Notes under the pieces: model-generated
Seen by the model: only the letters and a program-made list of their open reading frames with translations
The model's database searches: none
Told to the model about the DNA's origin: nothing
Made by a program: the position numbers and the translations under genes
Shown: piece after piece, positions 37,682 through 47,071 of the stretch
Layout: each line of letters begins with the position of its first letter
Position numbering within the stretch: position 1 is the first letter of the stretch
Source: JACMLX01 sp031374935
Lineage (GTDB): Bacteria > Gemmatimonadota > Gemmatimonadetes > Gemmatimonadales > Gemmatimonadaceae
NCBI GenBank assembly: GCA_031374935.1
Contig: JANMHB010000183.1
Location: 29,566 to 93,565 of the forward strand
Direction: 5' to 3'
Length of the DNA: 64,000 nt

Positions 37682-39022
37682 TCACAGTGGGCATCCAGTG
37701 GGAAGGGGGCGCGGCTCCGTCGGATCGACGGGCACGTTGCCGTTGGCGTTGCGGTCGCCGATGGAGTACGGCATCCAGCAGCGCTGACCTCCGGTTGGCA
37801 CGGCCGGCGCTGCGATGGGCCCGACGACCTGATTGCGACGCCGGGTGTCTTCCCAGCGCAGCCCGGTGCCATACAACTCGTACCGCCGCTGCCGGTAGAT
37901 CTCATCCAGCAGCTGTGCATTCGACAACACGCCGGCGAGCGCTGTCAGGCACGCCTTGGGATCATCCACTCCTCGCCCACCAGTACAATCGACCCGCACC
38001 GAATCGACCGCAGCTCGGGCGCCGGCGGCGTCACCCTGTGCAAGTAACGCTTCGGCCTTGATCAGCAGCGCTTCGTCGGGGAAGAGCAGCGGAAGATTGG
38101 CCGTCGGCAAGGCGTAGCGACTGAAGCCGTCAAGGAGTGCGCCGATGCGACCGGTCACGGTCTGTGGTGACACGAAGTAGCCGAATCGCTGATCGGCGAC
38201 GTCCATGCTCAGGCGCCACTGCCTGCGCGGTCCGATCCCATTGGTACCGCCAGTCACACCGCTGAACGGGTTCGTTGTCGGCGCAACGAACGTCACCTGT
38301 GAGAGCGAACTGCGGCTGACAAGATTTGCGGCAGCCAGCGCCGCTGCGTCGTCGCCTGCCATCCGGGCATATCGGGCGCGGTACATCTGGATCAGATTCG
38401 GCAGGCTGACGCCCGGTGTGAGCATCTCGGCATTGAAGATTGCCGATGGCACCGTGTCGGTGACAAGCCGTGCGGCGGTGTCGAGCAGCGCGCGGACGAT
38501 GGGCAGTGCGACCGACCGTGTCACGTAGACCGGTTGCGTCGTGCCAAAGGTGCTGACCGGGATCCGCTGGTAGGTCTGCAACGCTTCACCAAGTGCTTCT
38601 GCCTTGATCGCGTAGGCCAGTGCCCGGAGCCCACTGCGCGTTCCGGGTTCAACGCCAGCCGCCACGAGCAGCGAGTCGCGCAACAGTTCATCCGCTGACC
38701 GCACCGTGCGATACACCGAGTTGAAGACCGCGTCGGCAATGCCCGTTCCCGGCGGAACGTTGCCCTGTTCGGCGTCACTGATGGACACCAGAGCGGCCGA
38801 CGCACTGGCGAATTCGTCGGTCACCAGGCCGCTGGCGTACGCGAAACTGAAGTATGAAGTGGCAAACCGACCTTGCAAACCGGTCGCCAGCGTCGCCAGT
38901 GCGATACGCACCGGGGTTGCCTCGACCTTGTCGCGGCCCGGCTGGTTCGGGTTGGTGACATCGAGATTGCATCCAACGAGGAAGACGGCGGCAATCGCCA
39001 CCGCGCTCTTGACAATGCGCAT
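37682..39022 (-). CDS. SusD/RagB-like outer-membrane lipoprotein
   Basis: 446 residues with lipobox LVGC near residue 18. SusD traits are the short post-lipobox sequence LDVTNPNQP, a mostly helical body with a TPR-like core, and the C-terminal YRQRRYELYGTGLRWEDTRR stretch that is very characteristic of RagB/SusD proteins. It follows susC by 17 bp. SusD proteins form the lid of a SusC outer-membrane channel and help capture substrate at the surface. No glycoside hydrolase is encoded beside the pair, so the ligand need not be a glycan. Confidence 0.9.
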   Translation of the reverse strand: MRIVKSAVAIAAVFLVGCNLDVTNPNQPGRDKVEATPVRIALATLATGLQGRFATSYFSFAYASGLVTDEFASASAALVSISDAEQGNVPPGTGIADAVFNSVYRTVRSADELLRDSLLVAAGVEPGTRSGLRALAYAIKAEALGEALQTYQRIPVSTFGTTQPVYVTRSVALPIVRALLDTAARLVTDTVPSAIFNAEMLTPGVSLPNLIQMYRARYARMAGDDAAALAAANLVSRSSLSQVTFVAPTTNPFSGVTGGTNGIGPRRQWRLSMDVADQRFGYFVSPQTVTGRIGALLDGFSRYALPTANLPLLFPDEALLIKAEALLAQGDAAGARAAVDSVRVDCTGGRGVDDPKACLTALAGVLSNAQLLDEIYRQRRYELYGTGLRWEDTRRRNQVVGPIAAPAVPTGGQRCWMPYSIGDRNANGNVPVDPTEPRPLPTGCPL

Positions 39023-39039
39023 GGGTGATCGTCTCCGGT

Positions 39040-42000
39040 TCAGTAGGTGAAGCGCGCGCTGACGGACCAGACGCGCGGGATGGGATAGCCACCGAAGTCG
39101 AACCCGCGATCGGCCGCCGTGGTCTGGGCCGAGCCGAGACCACCGGCATTGGTGCCGAAGAGGTTGATCTCCGGGTCGTAACCGCTGTACTTCGTCCAGA
39201 CGAAGAGATTGCGACCCGACACGGTCAGTTCGACCGGGCTGCGGAAGACGCGGCGAAGGTGCGACCAGTCGAGCGGATAGCTGAACGACAGTTCCCGCAG
39301 CTTGACGAAGCTGCCGTCCTCCACCCAGTACTCGAAGATGCCCTGCGTTCGTGCGTTGAATCCCGCCGGCAGTTTGCGTGGATCACCGAACGGCAGCAGT
39401 TCCCGCTCGAATTCGCGGCTGTTGCTGGCGATGCCGGCGTTCTGCGCGCGCGTGGAGAGGTTCATGACGTCGTTTCCGACGACGGCGTCGAACAGGGCGC
39501 GCACGCGCAGCTTGCCGCCGATGGTGACTTCGTTCAACAGGGACCCGAGCCAATCCGGATTCGGATCGCCGATGATCTTGTTCGCGGAGTCATTGCAGGC
39601 ACCACCGCTGAGCGCCTGTCGGGCGGCGATATTCGCACCCATGTCGGCGGCGATGTTGCTGCGGCGATAGCGGCCCAAGGAATCCGTCAGGAATGCGCCG
39701 GTGAGGCAGTTGCGCGCCGCGTAGGAGCCGAAGAACACGCCCATCGGCTGCCCTTCCTCGACCCGATTCGGATAGCCGCCAGCGGACTGGAACGAGCGAA
39801 CAAGGGGACCGCTGAAGCTCGGGTCGGAGAGCAGCAGCCGGTCGACCGTGTTGCGATTGCGGGTGTAGGTGACGGTCGATTCCCACCGCAGGTTCTTGCG
39901 ATCAATTGGTGTGCCACGGACCAGCAGTTCGAATCCGCTGTTCGAGATATCGCCAATCGGGGCGAACGCGCGGGAGAAACCGGTGCTGGTGGCCAGAGGA
40001 CGGAAGAACAGCAGGTTCTTGACCCGTCGGTCGTAGTACGTCGCCTCGAAGCCGGCACGACCGGACAAGATGCCGATGTCCGTCCCGACTTCGAACTCAC
40101 GCGAGCGCTCGTCCTTCAGATCGGGATTGCCGAGCTGCGCGTCGCTCACGATGCCCGGGCGCCCGCCGAAGAACGTGCTCGAATAGGTGAAGTACTGGCT
40201 GTAGGCGTTGAGCAACCCCGGCTGACTGCCCGCCTCACCGTAGGCCGCGCGAATCCGTGCCTGATTGAGGAGCCCACTGCGCTGCGTGAGCAGTGAATAG
40301 GTCGCGCTCGCCTTCGGGAAGAGCTGGCAGCGCTGTGACGCGGCAAACACTGACGCACAGTCGCGACGCACTGCCGCGGTCAGGAACAGGCGATCATACA
40401 GTCCGACTTCCTCCTGCACATACAGGCCGAAGGTGCGCAGCTGGAAGTTCTGTTCGTTGGCCGCCTGCACGGCACCGACGTTCACTTGCTGACCGACGCC
40501 AAGGTTGTTCGACTGCGAGACGGTGATCGCCGTGCGCTGATCGGTGAAGTTCAGCCCGCCGGTGGTGCGGAAGGAGAAATCGTTGCCGGCATTCAGGGTG
40601 TGACTCGCGATCAGGTCCTGGTTGATGATGCGCGTGCCCTGAAAATTCGCCAACGCCTGACCGGTCGACAGCAGGTCGGTGCCGAGCACCGCGCCGCGCG
40701 GGATGAACTGCCGCTGCTCGAAGCCAGTGTTGTCGACGCCGACTGTGTAGTCCACCAGCACATCGGTGCGCGGCGTCCATGTCAGCTTGGTCGATCCGAT
40801 GAAGCGATTGATGTTCTGCGGATTCTTGATGCGATCGATAGCGAGCAACGGATTCGTGCCAAGCGACGGCGGAAGTGGATAGACACCGCCGGTCGGCCGG
40901 AAATCGACATTTGTCGGGGCGAAGAACAACGAGCCCATGATGCCGTAGCTGTTCTGCTCGCCGAACGCCTGGATTTCGTTCCGGGTGCTGGTGAAGCTGG
41001 TGCTGAAGTTCGCCGACAGGTTCGGTAGCAGCTGTTGCTGCAGGTTCACCCGCGCGCTCTGACGACGGGATGACGTACTGCGAATGATGCCCTCATCCTG
41101 CAGATTCCCCGCACTGATGAAGTAGCGGGTCTGATCGTTGCCGCCTTCGACGCTCAGGTTCTGCTCGTAGGTCGGAGCGCGGCGGAAGATGTTGTCCTGA
41201 TAGTCGTACCGCGCAAGGGGCAATCCGTTGTTGTCGAACGGGTACAGGTTGAATGGCTGCTGCTCACGCAATTCATTCTGCGCAAAGCGTGTCGTGAATG
41301 AGAATTGTGGTTTTCCGAGCGCGCCGCGCTTGGTGAAGATCTGCACCACCCCGTTGTTGGCACGGGACCCGTACAGCGCCGCCGCCGCCGCGCCACGGAT
41401 GATCTCGACGCGTTCGATGTCGGCCGGGTTGATGTCGGCCAGGCGATTCTGCGGATTGGACCGGATGCCGAGGTCGGCAAGCTGGGCCGAGCCGTTGTCG
41501 ACGATCATGCCGTCGACGATGTACAGCGGATCGGAGCCGGAGATGAAACTGTTGGTGCCGCGCAGCCGGACGGAGATGCCGCCGCCGCCGGGCCCGCCTG
41601 AGTTCTGCGAGATCTGGGCGCCCGCCAGTTTGCCCTGCAGTGCCTGATCGACGGTCACCGCTTGCGCCCGTGAGACGGTCGTCGAATCCACCGTCGCAAT
41701 GCTGGTGCCGATCTTCCGCTTCTCGATCGGACCGGCCGTGCCCGTCACCACCACTTCCGACAGGTTGATCGCGCTCACCGACAACCGGACGTCAACCGTG
41801 GCGCTGGCGCCACCGACGACCTGGACGGTCCTGTTGACCGGCTGGAAACCGATTCGACGGATCTGCACCACCCGGGCCCCCGCCGGTACCGCCGTCAGCA
41901 CATACTCACCTGATGTCTGGCTGAGCGTGCCGACCCGGGTCCCGACCACCTGAATCTGGGCGTCCGACAGTCCGCGGCCGGACGACGCCTCGGTAACTCT

Positions 42001-42102
42001 GCCGCGAATGGTGCCCGTAGCAGCTTGTGCCTGCAGCGCCAGCGGGAGGGCTGACAGCAGCCCCGCGGCACACCAGACACGGCGAACCCAAAGAGAGATC
42101 AT
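39040..42102 (-). CDS. SusC/RagA-like TonB-dependent outer-membrane protein
   Basis: 1020 residues. The ATG at 42102 has GGAGGAC five bases upstream. After a signal peptide ending in LQAQ comes a carboxypeptidase-regulatory-like domain (TGTIRGRVTEASSG), then a TonB-box-like SEVVVTGTAG, the plug domain with the SusC-type LRGTNSFISGSDPLYIVDG, and a long barrel that ends in an aromatic strand (SVSARFTY). An N-terminal STN (secretin) domain, used in sigma-regulator signalling, is absent. It pairs with SusD for TonB-driven import of a large solute. It is divergent from an ECF sigma operon. Confidence 0.95.
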   Translation of the reverse strand: MISLWVRRVWCAAGLLSALPLALQAQAATGTIRGRVTEASSGRGLSDAQIQVVGTRVGTLSQTSGEYVLTAVPAGARVVQIRRIGFQPVNRTVQVVGGASATVDVRLSVSAINLSEVVVTGTAGPIEKRKIGTSIATVDSTTVSRAQAVTVDQALQGKLAGAQISQNSGGPGGGGISVRLRGTNSFISGSDPLYIVDGMIVDNGSAQLADLGIRSNPQNRLADINPADIERVEIIRGAAAAALYGSRANNGVVQIFTKRGALGKPQFSFTTRFAQNELREQQPFNLYPFDNNGLPLARYDYQDNIFRRAPTYEQNLSVEGGNDQTRYFISAGNLQDEGIIRSTSSRRQSARVNLQQQLLPNLSANFSTSFTSTRNEIQAFGEQNSYGIMGSLFFAPTNVDFRPTGGVYPLPPSLGTNPLLAIDRIKNPQNINRFIGSTKLTWTPRTDVLVDYTVGVDNTGFEQRQFIPRGAVLGTDLLSTGQALANFQGTRIINQDLIASHTLNAGNDFSFRTTGGLNFTDQRTAITVSQSNNLGVGQQVNVGAVQAANEQNFQLRTFGLYVQEEVGLYDRLFLTAAVRRDCASVFAASQRCQLFPKASATYSLLTQRSGLLNQARIRAAYGEAGSQPGLLNAYSQYFTYSSTFFGGRPGIVSDAQLGNPDLKDERSREFEVGTDIGILSGRAGFEATYYDRRVKNLLFFRPLATSTGFSRAFAPIGDISNSGFELLVRGTPIDRKNLRWESTVTYTRNRNTVDRLLLSDPSFSGPLVRSFQSAGGYPNRVEEGQPMGVFFGSYAARNCLTGAFLTDSLGRYRRSNIAADMGANIAARQALSGGACNDSANKIIGDPNPDWLGSLLNEVTIGGKLRVRALFDAVVGNDVMNLSTRAQNAGIASNSREFERELLPFGDPRKLPAGFNARTQGIFEYWVEDGSFVKLRELSFSYPLDWSHLRRVFRSPVELTVSGRNLFVWTKYSGYDPEINLFGTNAGGLGSAQTTAADRGFDFGGYPIPRVWSVSARFTY

Positions 42103-42331
42103 GCACGTCCTCCGGACGAACAGAGCAGACGACCCCGGTGTGGACGGCGCGAATCGCCGGTCCGTGGTCAGAGCGCGTCAAGGTTACCTTCACTCAGCGG
42201 GCCGGGCAACGCGGGATGCCCTCGCCTGCAACCGACGGGGAGCGGCCGCCACGCCGTCGTCTGTCCTTGGGTGACCGAACCCCTGCCAGCGAAGTACTCA
42301 GAGCGCCTGCCCCCGCTCCGCGACCTGCCAC

Positions 42332-42937
42332 ATGCCTCAGCCTCTGCGCGCCCTGCACCTCGATCGCACGACCTCCGAGCCCCCGCCGGCCGCCGCTGAC
42401 GTGCTGGCGCTGCGCGCGCGGGATGGCGAGGCCGGGGCGTTCACCGCGCTCGTGGAGCACATGCAGCCGCGAGCCCTGCGCTTCGCGGCGCAGATGACCG
42501 GCGCCAGTCGGGATGACGTCGATGACATCGTGCAGGATGCCTGGGTGCGCACCTATCGCGCGCTGCCTCGCTACGATGCCAGCCGGTCGTTCGAAAGCTG
42601 GTTCTTCACCATCCTGGCCAATTGCTGCCGCAGCCTGCGGGTCAAGCTCAGGCGCTGGCAGCTGCGGTCGCAGCCGCTCGATGACCAGATGAGCGCCGAG
42701 CTGATCGACCCCCTGATGGCCACCTCGACCCGAAGCGACGTGGCACGTGTGCAGCGGGCCCTGGCCACGCTGCCGGCGATGCAGCGCGAGACCTTTCTCC
42801 TGCACCACGTCGAAGGGTTCAGCTACGAAGAGATTGCCGAGATGACCGGCGTCGGCGTCTCGGCCAGCAAGATGCGCGCGAAACGCGCCATGGATGCCGT
42901 GCGCGCACTGCTTACGGAGGAACAGCTCGATGACTGA
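42332..42937 (+). CDS. ECF RNA polymerase sigma factor
   Basis: 201 residues. Sigma region 2 is visible as GAFTALVEHMQPRALRFAAQM followed by DDVDDIVQDAWVRTYRALPRYD, and region 4 as LATLPAMQRETFLLHHVEGFSYEEIAEMTGVGVSASKMRAKRA. The protein lacks any sensor extension. The 3' end overlaps the next gene by eight bases, as for sigma/anti-sigma pairs. Divergence from susC makes the SusC operon or its own operon plausible targets. Confidence 0.93.
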   Translation: MPQPLRALHLDRTTSEPPPAAADVLALRARDGEAGAFTALVEHMQPRALRFAAQMTGASRDDVDDIVQDAWVRTYRALPRYDASRSFESWFFTILANCCRSLRVKLRRWQLRSQPLDDQMSAELIDPLMATSTRSDVARVQRALATLPAMQRETFLLHHVEGFSYEEIAEMTGVGVSASKMRAKRAMDAVRALLTEEQLDD

Positions 42938-43514
42938 TGCCATGAAGCCGCCGGGTGACCGGCTCGATGCCGCGCTGGCGGCGATGCGTGAACCGCCCGC
43001 CGTCCACCGCGACACCGTGGAGCGTGTCGCGGCCCGCGCGGTGCTGGCCAACGAACCCAGGGTACGGACCAACATCTGGACGCTCCGAGCCGCAGCGGCC
43101 ATGGCGGTCGTGGTACTTGGCGCCGCAGCCCTTCGCCCGAATCAGTCGAGCGCGACACCCGACGCCGATCGTGCCGTGACAACGGTCGCTCCCGCGGCGG
43201 AGCTGGATCGTGCGATGACGATCACCCCCGTGATTGCCACCGGTGCCCGCCCGATCGTCTTCGAACTGAATGCGCCGGATGCACAGTCGGTGCAGGTGCT
43301 GGGCGATTTCAATCAGTGGTCGCGCGACGTGAACAGCATGGCACGCGGGAGCGACGGGCGCTGGCGGCTGACGACGATGCTGCCCCCCGGCCGCTATGTC
43401 TACGCCTTCCTGGTGGACGGTCGACGCTTCCAGCGCGATCCCGTGCGTGATGCCATCGAGGATCGGGACTTCGGCGTCACCGGCTCGGAACTGGTCGTCG
43501 GCGAGGCCCCGTGA
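42930..43514 (+). CDS. Single-pass membrane protein with periplasmic glycogen-binding (CBM48/E-set) domain, anti-sigma candidate
   Basis: 194 residues from the ATG at 42930; an ATG at 42942 is the alternative. A cytoplasmic N-terminus of about 50 residues (helical, DRLDAALAAMREPPAVH) precedes one membrane helix (52-68). The outer part carries an E-set/CBM48 domain at 106-175: VFELNAPDAQSVQVLGDFNQW, then GRWRLTTMLPPGRYVYAFLVDG. That motif matches the AMPK-beta glycogen-binding fold. The topology of helix plus outer ligand-binding domain and the sigma overlap suggest an anti-sigma factor, but no ASD or zinc motif is recognised in the N-terminus. It continues into the next gene with a TGATG overlap. 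Confidence 0.8.
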   Translation: MTDAMKPPGDRLDAALAAMREPPAVHRDTVERVAARAVLANEPRVRTNIWTLRAAAAMAVVVLGAAALRPNQSSATPDADRAVTTVAPAAELDRAMTITPVIATGARPIVFELNAPDAQSVQVLGDFNQWSRDVNSMARGSDGRWRLTTMLPPGRYVYAFLVDGRRFQRDPVRDAIEDRDFGVTGSELVVGEAP

Positions 43515-44164
43515 TGCAACGCCTGTCGTCGATTGCGGCAGCGGTGCTGTTCGCGCTTCCGGCCGGTGCGCAAACCACCGCATCGGACGTCGACCGGGCG
43601 GCGCAGGAGCGGATCGAGATCATCCTCCGGGATTTCGATCGCCGCGGCCTGCCCACAGACCTGCTCCGCGCCAAGGTGGCTGAGGGCACGGCCAAGGGCG
43701 CGACGCAGACCCGGATCGCCGATGCCATCGCGCTGCTGGCGGCGCGTGTGGACTCGGTCGCCCGGTTGCTCGCGCCTGCCGTCTCGGGGCCCGAGTTACA
43801 CGCCGGCGCCGAAGCGCTGGCCGTCGGGGTGTCGGGTCCGTCGTTGCGCACGTTGCGCATGGCGGCTGGCCGCCGGTCGGCGGAACCGTACTTCCTGTTC
43901 GTCATTCGCCTCGTGCGCCGCGGTGTGTCGCAGGATCAGGCGATGCGGGCCGCGCGGCAGCTCATCGATCGACAGGTGGCGGGAAACACGCTGCTCGCCA
44001 TCGCCGACGATCTGGCGCGCGACGTGGCCAGTGGCGCGTCACCCGACGCGGCGTTGAACGATCGCATGACGCGGCTGATCGGTGGCTTCGGGCCGACCGC
44101 GGGGGCGACTGCCGATGGCCCCGCCCGGGGACCGGGTATCGCGAACACCGGCGCGAAGCCCTGA
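43514..44164 (+). CDS. Exported helical protein of the ECF operon, unknown function
   Basis: 216 residues from the ATG at 43514, which shares one base with the upstream stop (TGATG). A signal peptide ending in AGAQ is followed by an all-helical, Ala/Arg-rich body (ERIEIILRDFDRRGLP, RLVRRGVSQDQAMRAARQLI). No Cys and no known motif are present. The tail (about 195-216) is Gly/Pro/Ala-rich. It is co-transcribed between two proteins with E-set domains, so it may be a periplasmic partner of either. Confidence 0.75.
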   Translation: MQRLSSIAAAVLFALPAGAQTTASDVDRAAQERIEIILRDFDRRGLPTDLLRAKVAEGTAKGATQTRIADAIALLAARVDSVARLLAPAVSGPELHAGAEALAVGVSGPSLRTLRMAAGRRSAEPYFLFVIRLVRRGVSQDQAMRAARQLIDRQVAGNTLLAIADDLARDVASGASPDAALNDRMTRLIGGFGPTAGATADGPARGPGIANTGAKP

Positions 44165-44165
44165 C

Positions 44166-45341
44166 ATGCCGCGCACGATCGGGATCGTGCGGACGCAGGT
44201 CCTGGCGGTCATCGCCGCGCTGGCCGCCGGCTCTCTGGCCGCCGGCGGGCTGACCGCGCAGTCGCGCGCCCGCATCAGCGGCAGCATCGAGACGGGCGCC
44301 GCCGCCATCGAACAGCCACTCGTGCGCAGCGGCGCCGCCTTCTACCTCTCGCCGGGCGCGCAACTCACCGCGCGCGACATGACGATCGGTGGCGACGCCG
44401 TCTTCGCCACGGGGACCCCGATCTGGCGATCATTTCTTGGCAGCGGGCATATCCGCTCGCCCGCGGTGAGAAACGTGCGGTTGCTTGGCGGCGCACAACT
44501 GCTGAAGACCACCGGACTGTTGCCCACACTGCACGGCGATCTCGGCGCGGAGTGGCGCGGTGGCTCGAACGCCACCTCGGTGTCGGTGCGCGCGCGCGCC
44601 GGGCATCTGCGCTATGCGGGCGAGGGATGGAACGACATGGATCTCGGCCTGAGCACGGTGCACAGTCGTGGTTCTCTGCTGTTCGCCGCCGATGCCGTGT
44701 TTTCCGGCGCCCGGCGACCCGATGCCCTGCGGCAACAGCTTGGGTTCGAGTCGGTGGCCAGCGTCGGCACCGGTGTGCAGACACTCGACGTCACGCCTCG
44801 GATGATCTGGGAGCGTGGCCGATTGCGCACCGATGCATCGCTGGCACTGCGGATGGTCGAACGCGGTGTGAGCGGAACGCGAGCGGGCCCGCAACTCTCG
44901 TTCACGTTCCAGACCTCGCGCGGCTTCTCGCTCTTCGTCGGCGGGGCGCAGCGGCTGCCCGATGCGCGGTCCGGAATTCCATCGGGGCGCACCGCACTCC
45001 TCGGCATGCGACTGAGCGGTGCGCAACTGCTGCGCAAGCCCGCGCCAGTGCGGCGGAACGGCCCCTCACTGCTGATCGTCAACGGTGTGCTCATGCTCGA
45101 CGCCGAGCATGCGCTGGCTGACCGCGCCGCACTGCGCGGCGACTTCACCGAGTGGCAGACGCGCGAGTGTAAACCGAGTGCAGGCCGTCGCTTCGAATGT
45201 GGTGCCGCACCTCGTGCGGGCACCTGGCGTGTGGCGGTCCGGTTGAACGATGGCCCGTGGCAGCAGCCCGGCAATCTGGCGTCGGCGGCGGATGACTTCG
45301 GATCAGTCGATGGCGTGCTGATGACTGGCGGCAAGCCGTAG
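44166..45341 (+). CDS. Outer-membrane-like protein with C-terminal glycogen-binding-type domain
   Basis: 391 residues from the ATG at 44166, one base after the previous stop. The signal peptide ends in LTAQ. Residues 40-300 are a run of amphipathic beta strands with alternating small and aromatic residues (GAAFYLSPGAQLTARD, SLLFAADAVFSGARR), barrel-like. The last 90 residues look like another E-set domain (ALRGDFTEWQTRECKP, GTWRVAVRLNDGPWQQPG), with two Cys that could form a disulfide. The same fold thus occurs on both membranes in this operon. Barrel assignment is inferred from strand pattern only. Confidence 0.75.
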   Translation: MPRTIGIVRTQVLAVIAALAAGSLAAGGLTAQSRARISGSIETGAAAIEQPLVRSGAAFYLSPGAQLTARDMTIGGDAVFATGTPIWRSFLGSGHIRSPAVRNVRLLGGAQLLKTTGLLPTLHGDLGAEWRGGSNATSVSVRARAGHLRYAGEGWNDMDLGLSTVHSRGSLLFAADAVFSGARRPDALRQQLGFESVASVGTGVQTLDVTPRMIWERGRLRTDASLALRMVERGVSGTRAGPQLSFTFQTSRGFSLFVGGAQRLPDARSGIPSGRTALLGMRLSGAQLLRKPAPVRRNGPSLLIVNGVLMLDAEHALADRAALRGDFTEWQTRECKPSAGRRFECGAAPRAGTWRVAVRLNDGPWQQPGNLASAADDFGSVDGVLMTGGKP

Positions 45342-45355
45342 CCAACCGTGCGCCG

Positions 45356-47071
45356 TCAGCGTGCTGCCACGAGCGAACTGCGCAGGCTGCGCCCGGCCTG
45401 ACCACGGCTCCGCTGTCCATCGCGAAGCGTGACATGCCCGTTGACGATCACCAGCGAGATCCCGACGGGATATTGGAACGGCCGCTCGAACGTCGCCGTA
45501 TCGGCGATCGTCGATGGATCGAACACGACCACGTCCGCCGCAGTGCCTACGGCCAGTCGCCCCCGGTCTGCCAGACGCACACGATCGGCGGGCAGCGACG
45601 TCATCTTCCGGATCGCCTCGGCCAACGTGAAGACCTTGCGCTCGCGCACATACCGGCCCAGCACCCGAGGAAAACTGCCGAAGCCGCGTGGATGCGGACT
45701 GCCACGTCGCGTCGGCCCGTCGAGCGCGAACGCGCCGCCATCGCTGCAGACCATCCCGAGCGGATGTGCAAGAATCCGTTCGAGATTCTCTTCGCGCATC
45801 GCGAAGCCAGCCATGTCAACGCGCCCGCGATTCCGCTCCAGCAGCGCGACCATCGCCGGATACGGGTCCCGGCCGATGCTCCGCGCCCACGCGCCCAGTC
45901 GTTTGCCCTGCACGTCGCGGTCCGCCGGTGATGGGACGGCGGTGATCTGGACGTTGTCCCAGCCACCGATCAGTTCGACCTTGGCCAGGGTTTCGCGTTC
46001 GATCTTCGTCGCGGTGGGCTGATCGCGCAGTCGCGCCAGAAATGCCGCCGTGCCACCATCGCGGCTCCAGACCGGGAAGAGATTGGTGAGGCCGGTGGCA
46101 TACGCGAGATAGGGATAGCGGTCGAACGCCACGTCGATGCCCTCGCGCCGCGCTGCCTCGATCTGGTCGAACGCAGCCTGCAGCCGCGACCAGTTGCGCG
46201 GTCCCTGTGTCTTCAGGTGCGAGATCTGCAGGCGGCAGCCCGCACCGCGTGCGACGGCAATCGACTCGGCGATTGCATCGAGCAACCGATCATCCTCATT
46301 CCGCATGTGCGTGGCATACGGAAGCCCTCGCGCTGCGAGCGGCCGGCACAGCGCGATGAGTTCGTCCGGTCGTGCGAACGCACCTGGCGTGTACTCCAAC
46401 CCGGAGCTGGCACCACACGCACCATCGGCGATCGCACGCTGCACCATCGCCACCATCTCGCGCAGTTCAGCTGCGGTGGCGGGTCGATCGCCCGTGCCGA
46501 CGATCTCACTGCGGACACTGCCAAGGCCGATCATCGAAGCGACGTTCACGCCGGGCTTGCGCTTGCCTATCGTCGCAAACATGGCCGAAAATCCGTTGGC
46601 CGCACTGCCCGTTGCGCGTGAACTTCCGTCGGCGCCGACGACGATGGTGGTGATTCCCTGCCGGATCACCGACTCGGCGCGCGGATCAGCGGCCAGCGAG
46701 GCATCGCCGTGCGAGTGGATGTCGATGAATCCCGGGGCGACCGCCAGCCCTCGCACATCGATCTCGGTCGTGCCGGACTGCGGCAACGCGGGACCGATCG
46801 CGGTGATGCGGTCGGCGGTGATGGCGACATCGGCGGTCCGTGCGTCAGCCCCGGTGCCGTCGAAGACGCTGCCACCGCGGAGGATGAGATCGGCGGTCGC
46901 TGGCCGCTGCCGGATGCTGGGCTGCGTTCTGGCCGCGAACGCAGCGACCATGGTCCCGGCCGACGCCAGAAATGCCCGTCGTGATCCGCCGACCGCCGCG
47001 TCGCGATGGCTGGCGGTGTTCGTAGCCGGCGACTCGCCGTCAGGAGCCGGCAGGTCGCGATCCGACCTCAC
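45356..47071 (-). CDS. Tat-exported amidohydrolase, N-acyl-D-amino-acid deacylase-like
   Basis: About 571 residues from a GTG at 47071 that overlaps the carbonic anhydrase stop (GTGA); the longer frame to 47179 mirrors that gene. SRRAFLASAGT is a twin-arginine signal. The amidohydrolase core shows VFDGTG, VAPGFIDIHSHGDASL (metal-binding H-x-H), a GADGSS loop, LQISHLK with a later metal-ligand His, and the C-terminal GTAADVVVFDP strand. This is the D-aminoacylase/dihydroorotase-like group. It removes the acyl group from N-acyl-D-amino acids or related compounds. Its link to the anion transporter and carbonic anhydrase is unexpected. Confidence 0.9.
   Translation of the reverse strand: MRSDRDLPAPDGESPATNTASHRDAAVGGSRRAFLASAGTMVAAFAARTQPSIRQRPATADLILRGGSVFDGTGADARTADVAITADRITAIGPALPQSGTTEIDVRGLAVAPGFIDIHSHGDASLAADPRAESVIRQGITTIVVGADGSSRATGSAANGFSAMFATIGKRKPGVNVASMIGLGSVRSEIVGTGDRPATAAELREMVAMVQRAIADGACGASSGLEYTPGAFARPDELIALCRPLAARGLPYATHMRNEDDRLLDAIAESIAVARGAGCRLQISHLKTQGPRNWSRLQAAFDQIEAARREGIDVAFDRYPYLAYATGLTNLFPVWSRDGGTAAFLARLRDQPTATKIERETLAKVELIGGWDNVQITAVPSPADRDVQGKRLGAWARSIGRDPYPAMVALLERNRGRVDMAGFAMREENLERILAHPLGMVCSDGGAFALDGPTRRGSPHPRGFGSFPRVLGRYVRERKVFTLAEAIRKMTSLPADRVRLADRGRLAVGTAADVVVFDPSTIADTATFERPFQYPVGISLVIVNGHVTLRDGQRSRGQAGRSLRSSLVAAR

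Noticed and set aside
39025..40296. 423-codon plus-strand frame over susC
   Set aside because: Antisense to the clearly identified TonB-dependent receptor.
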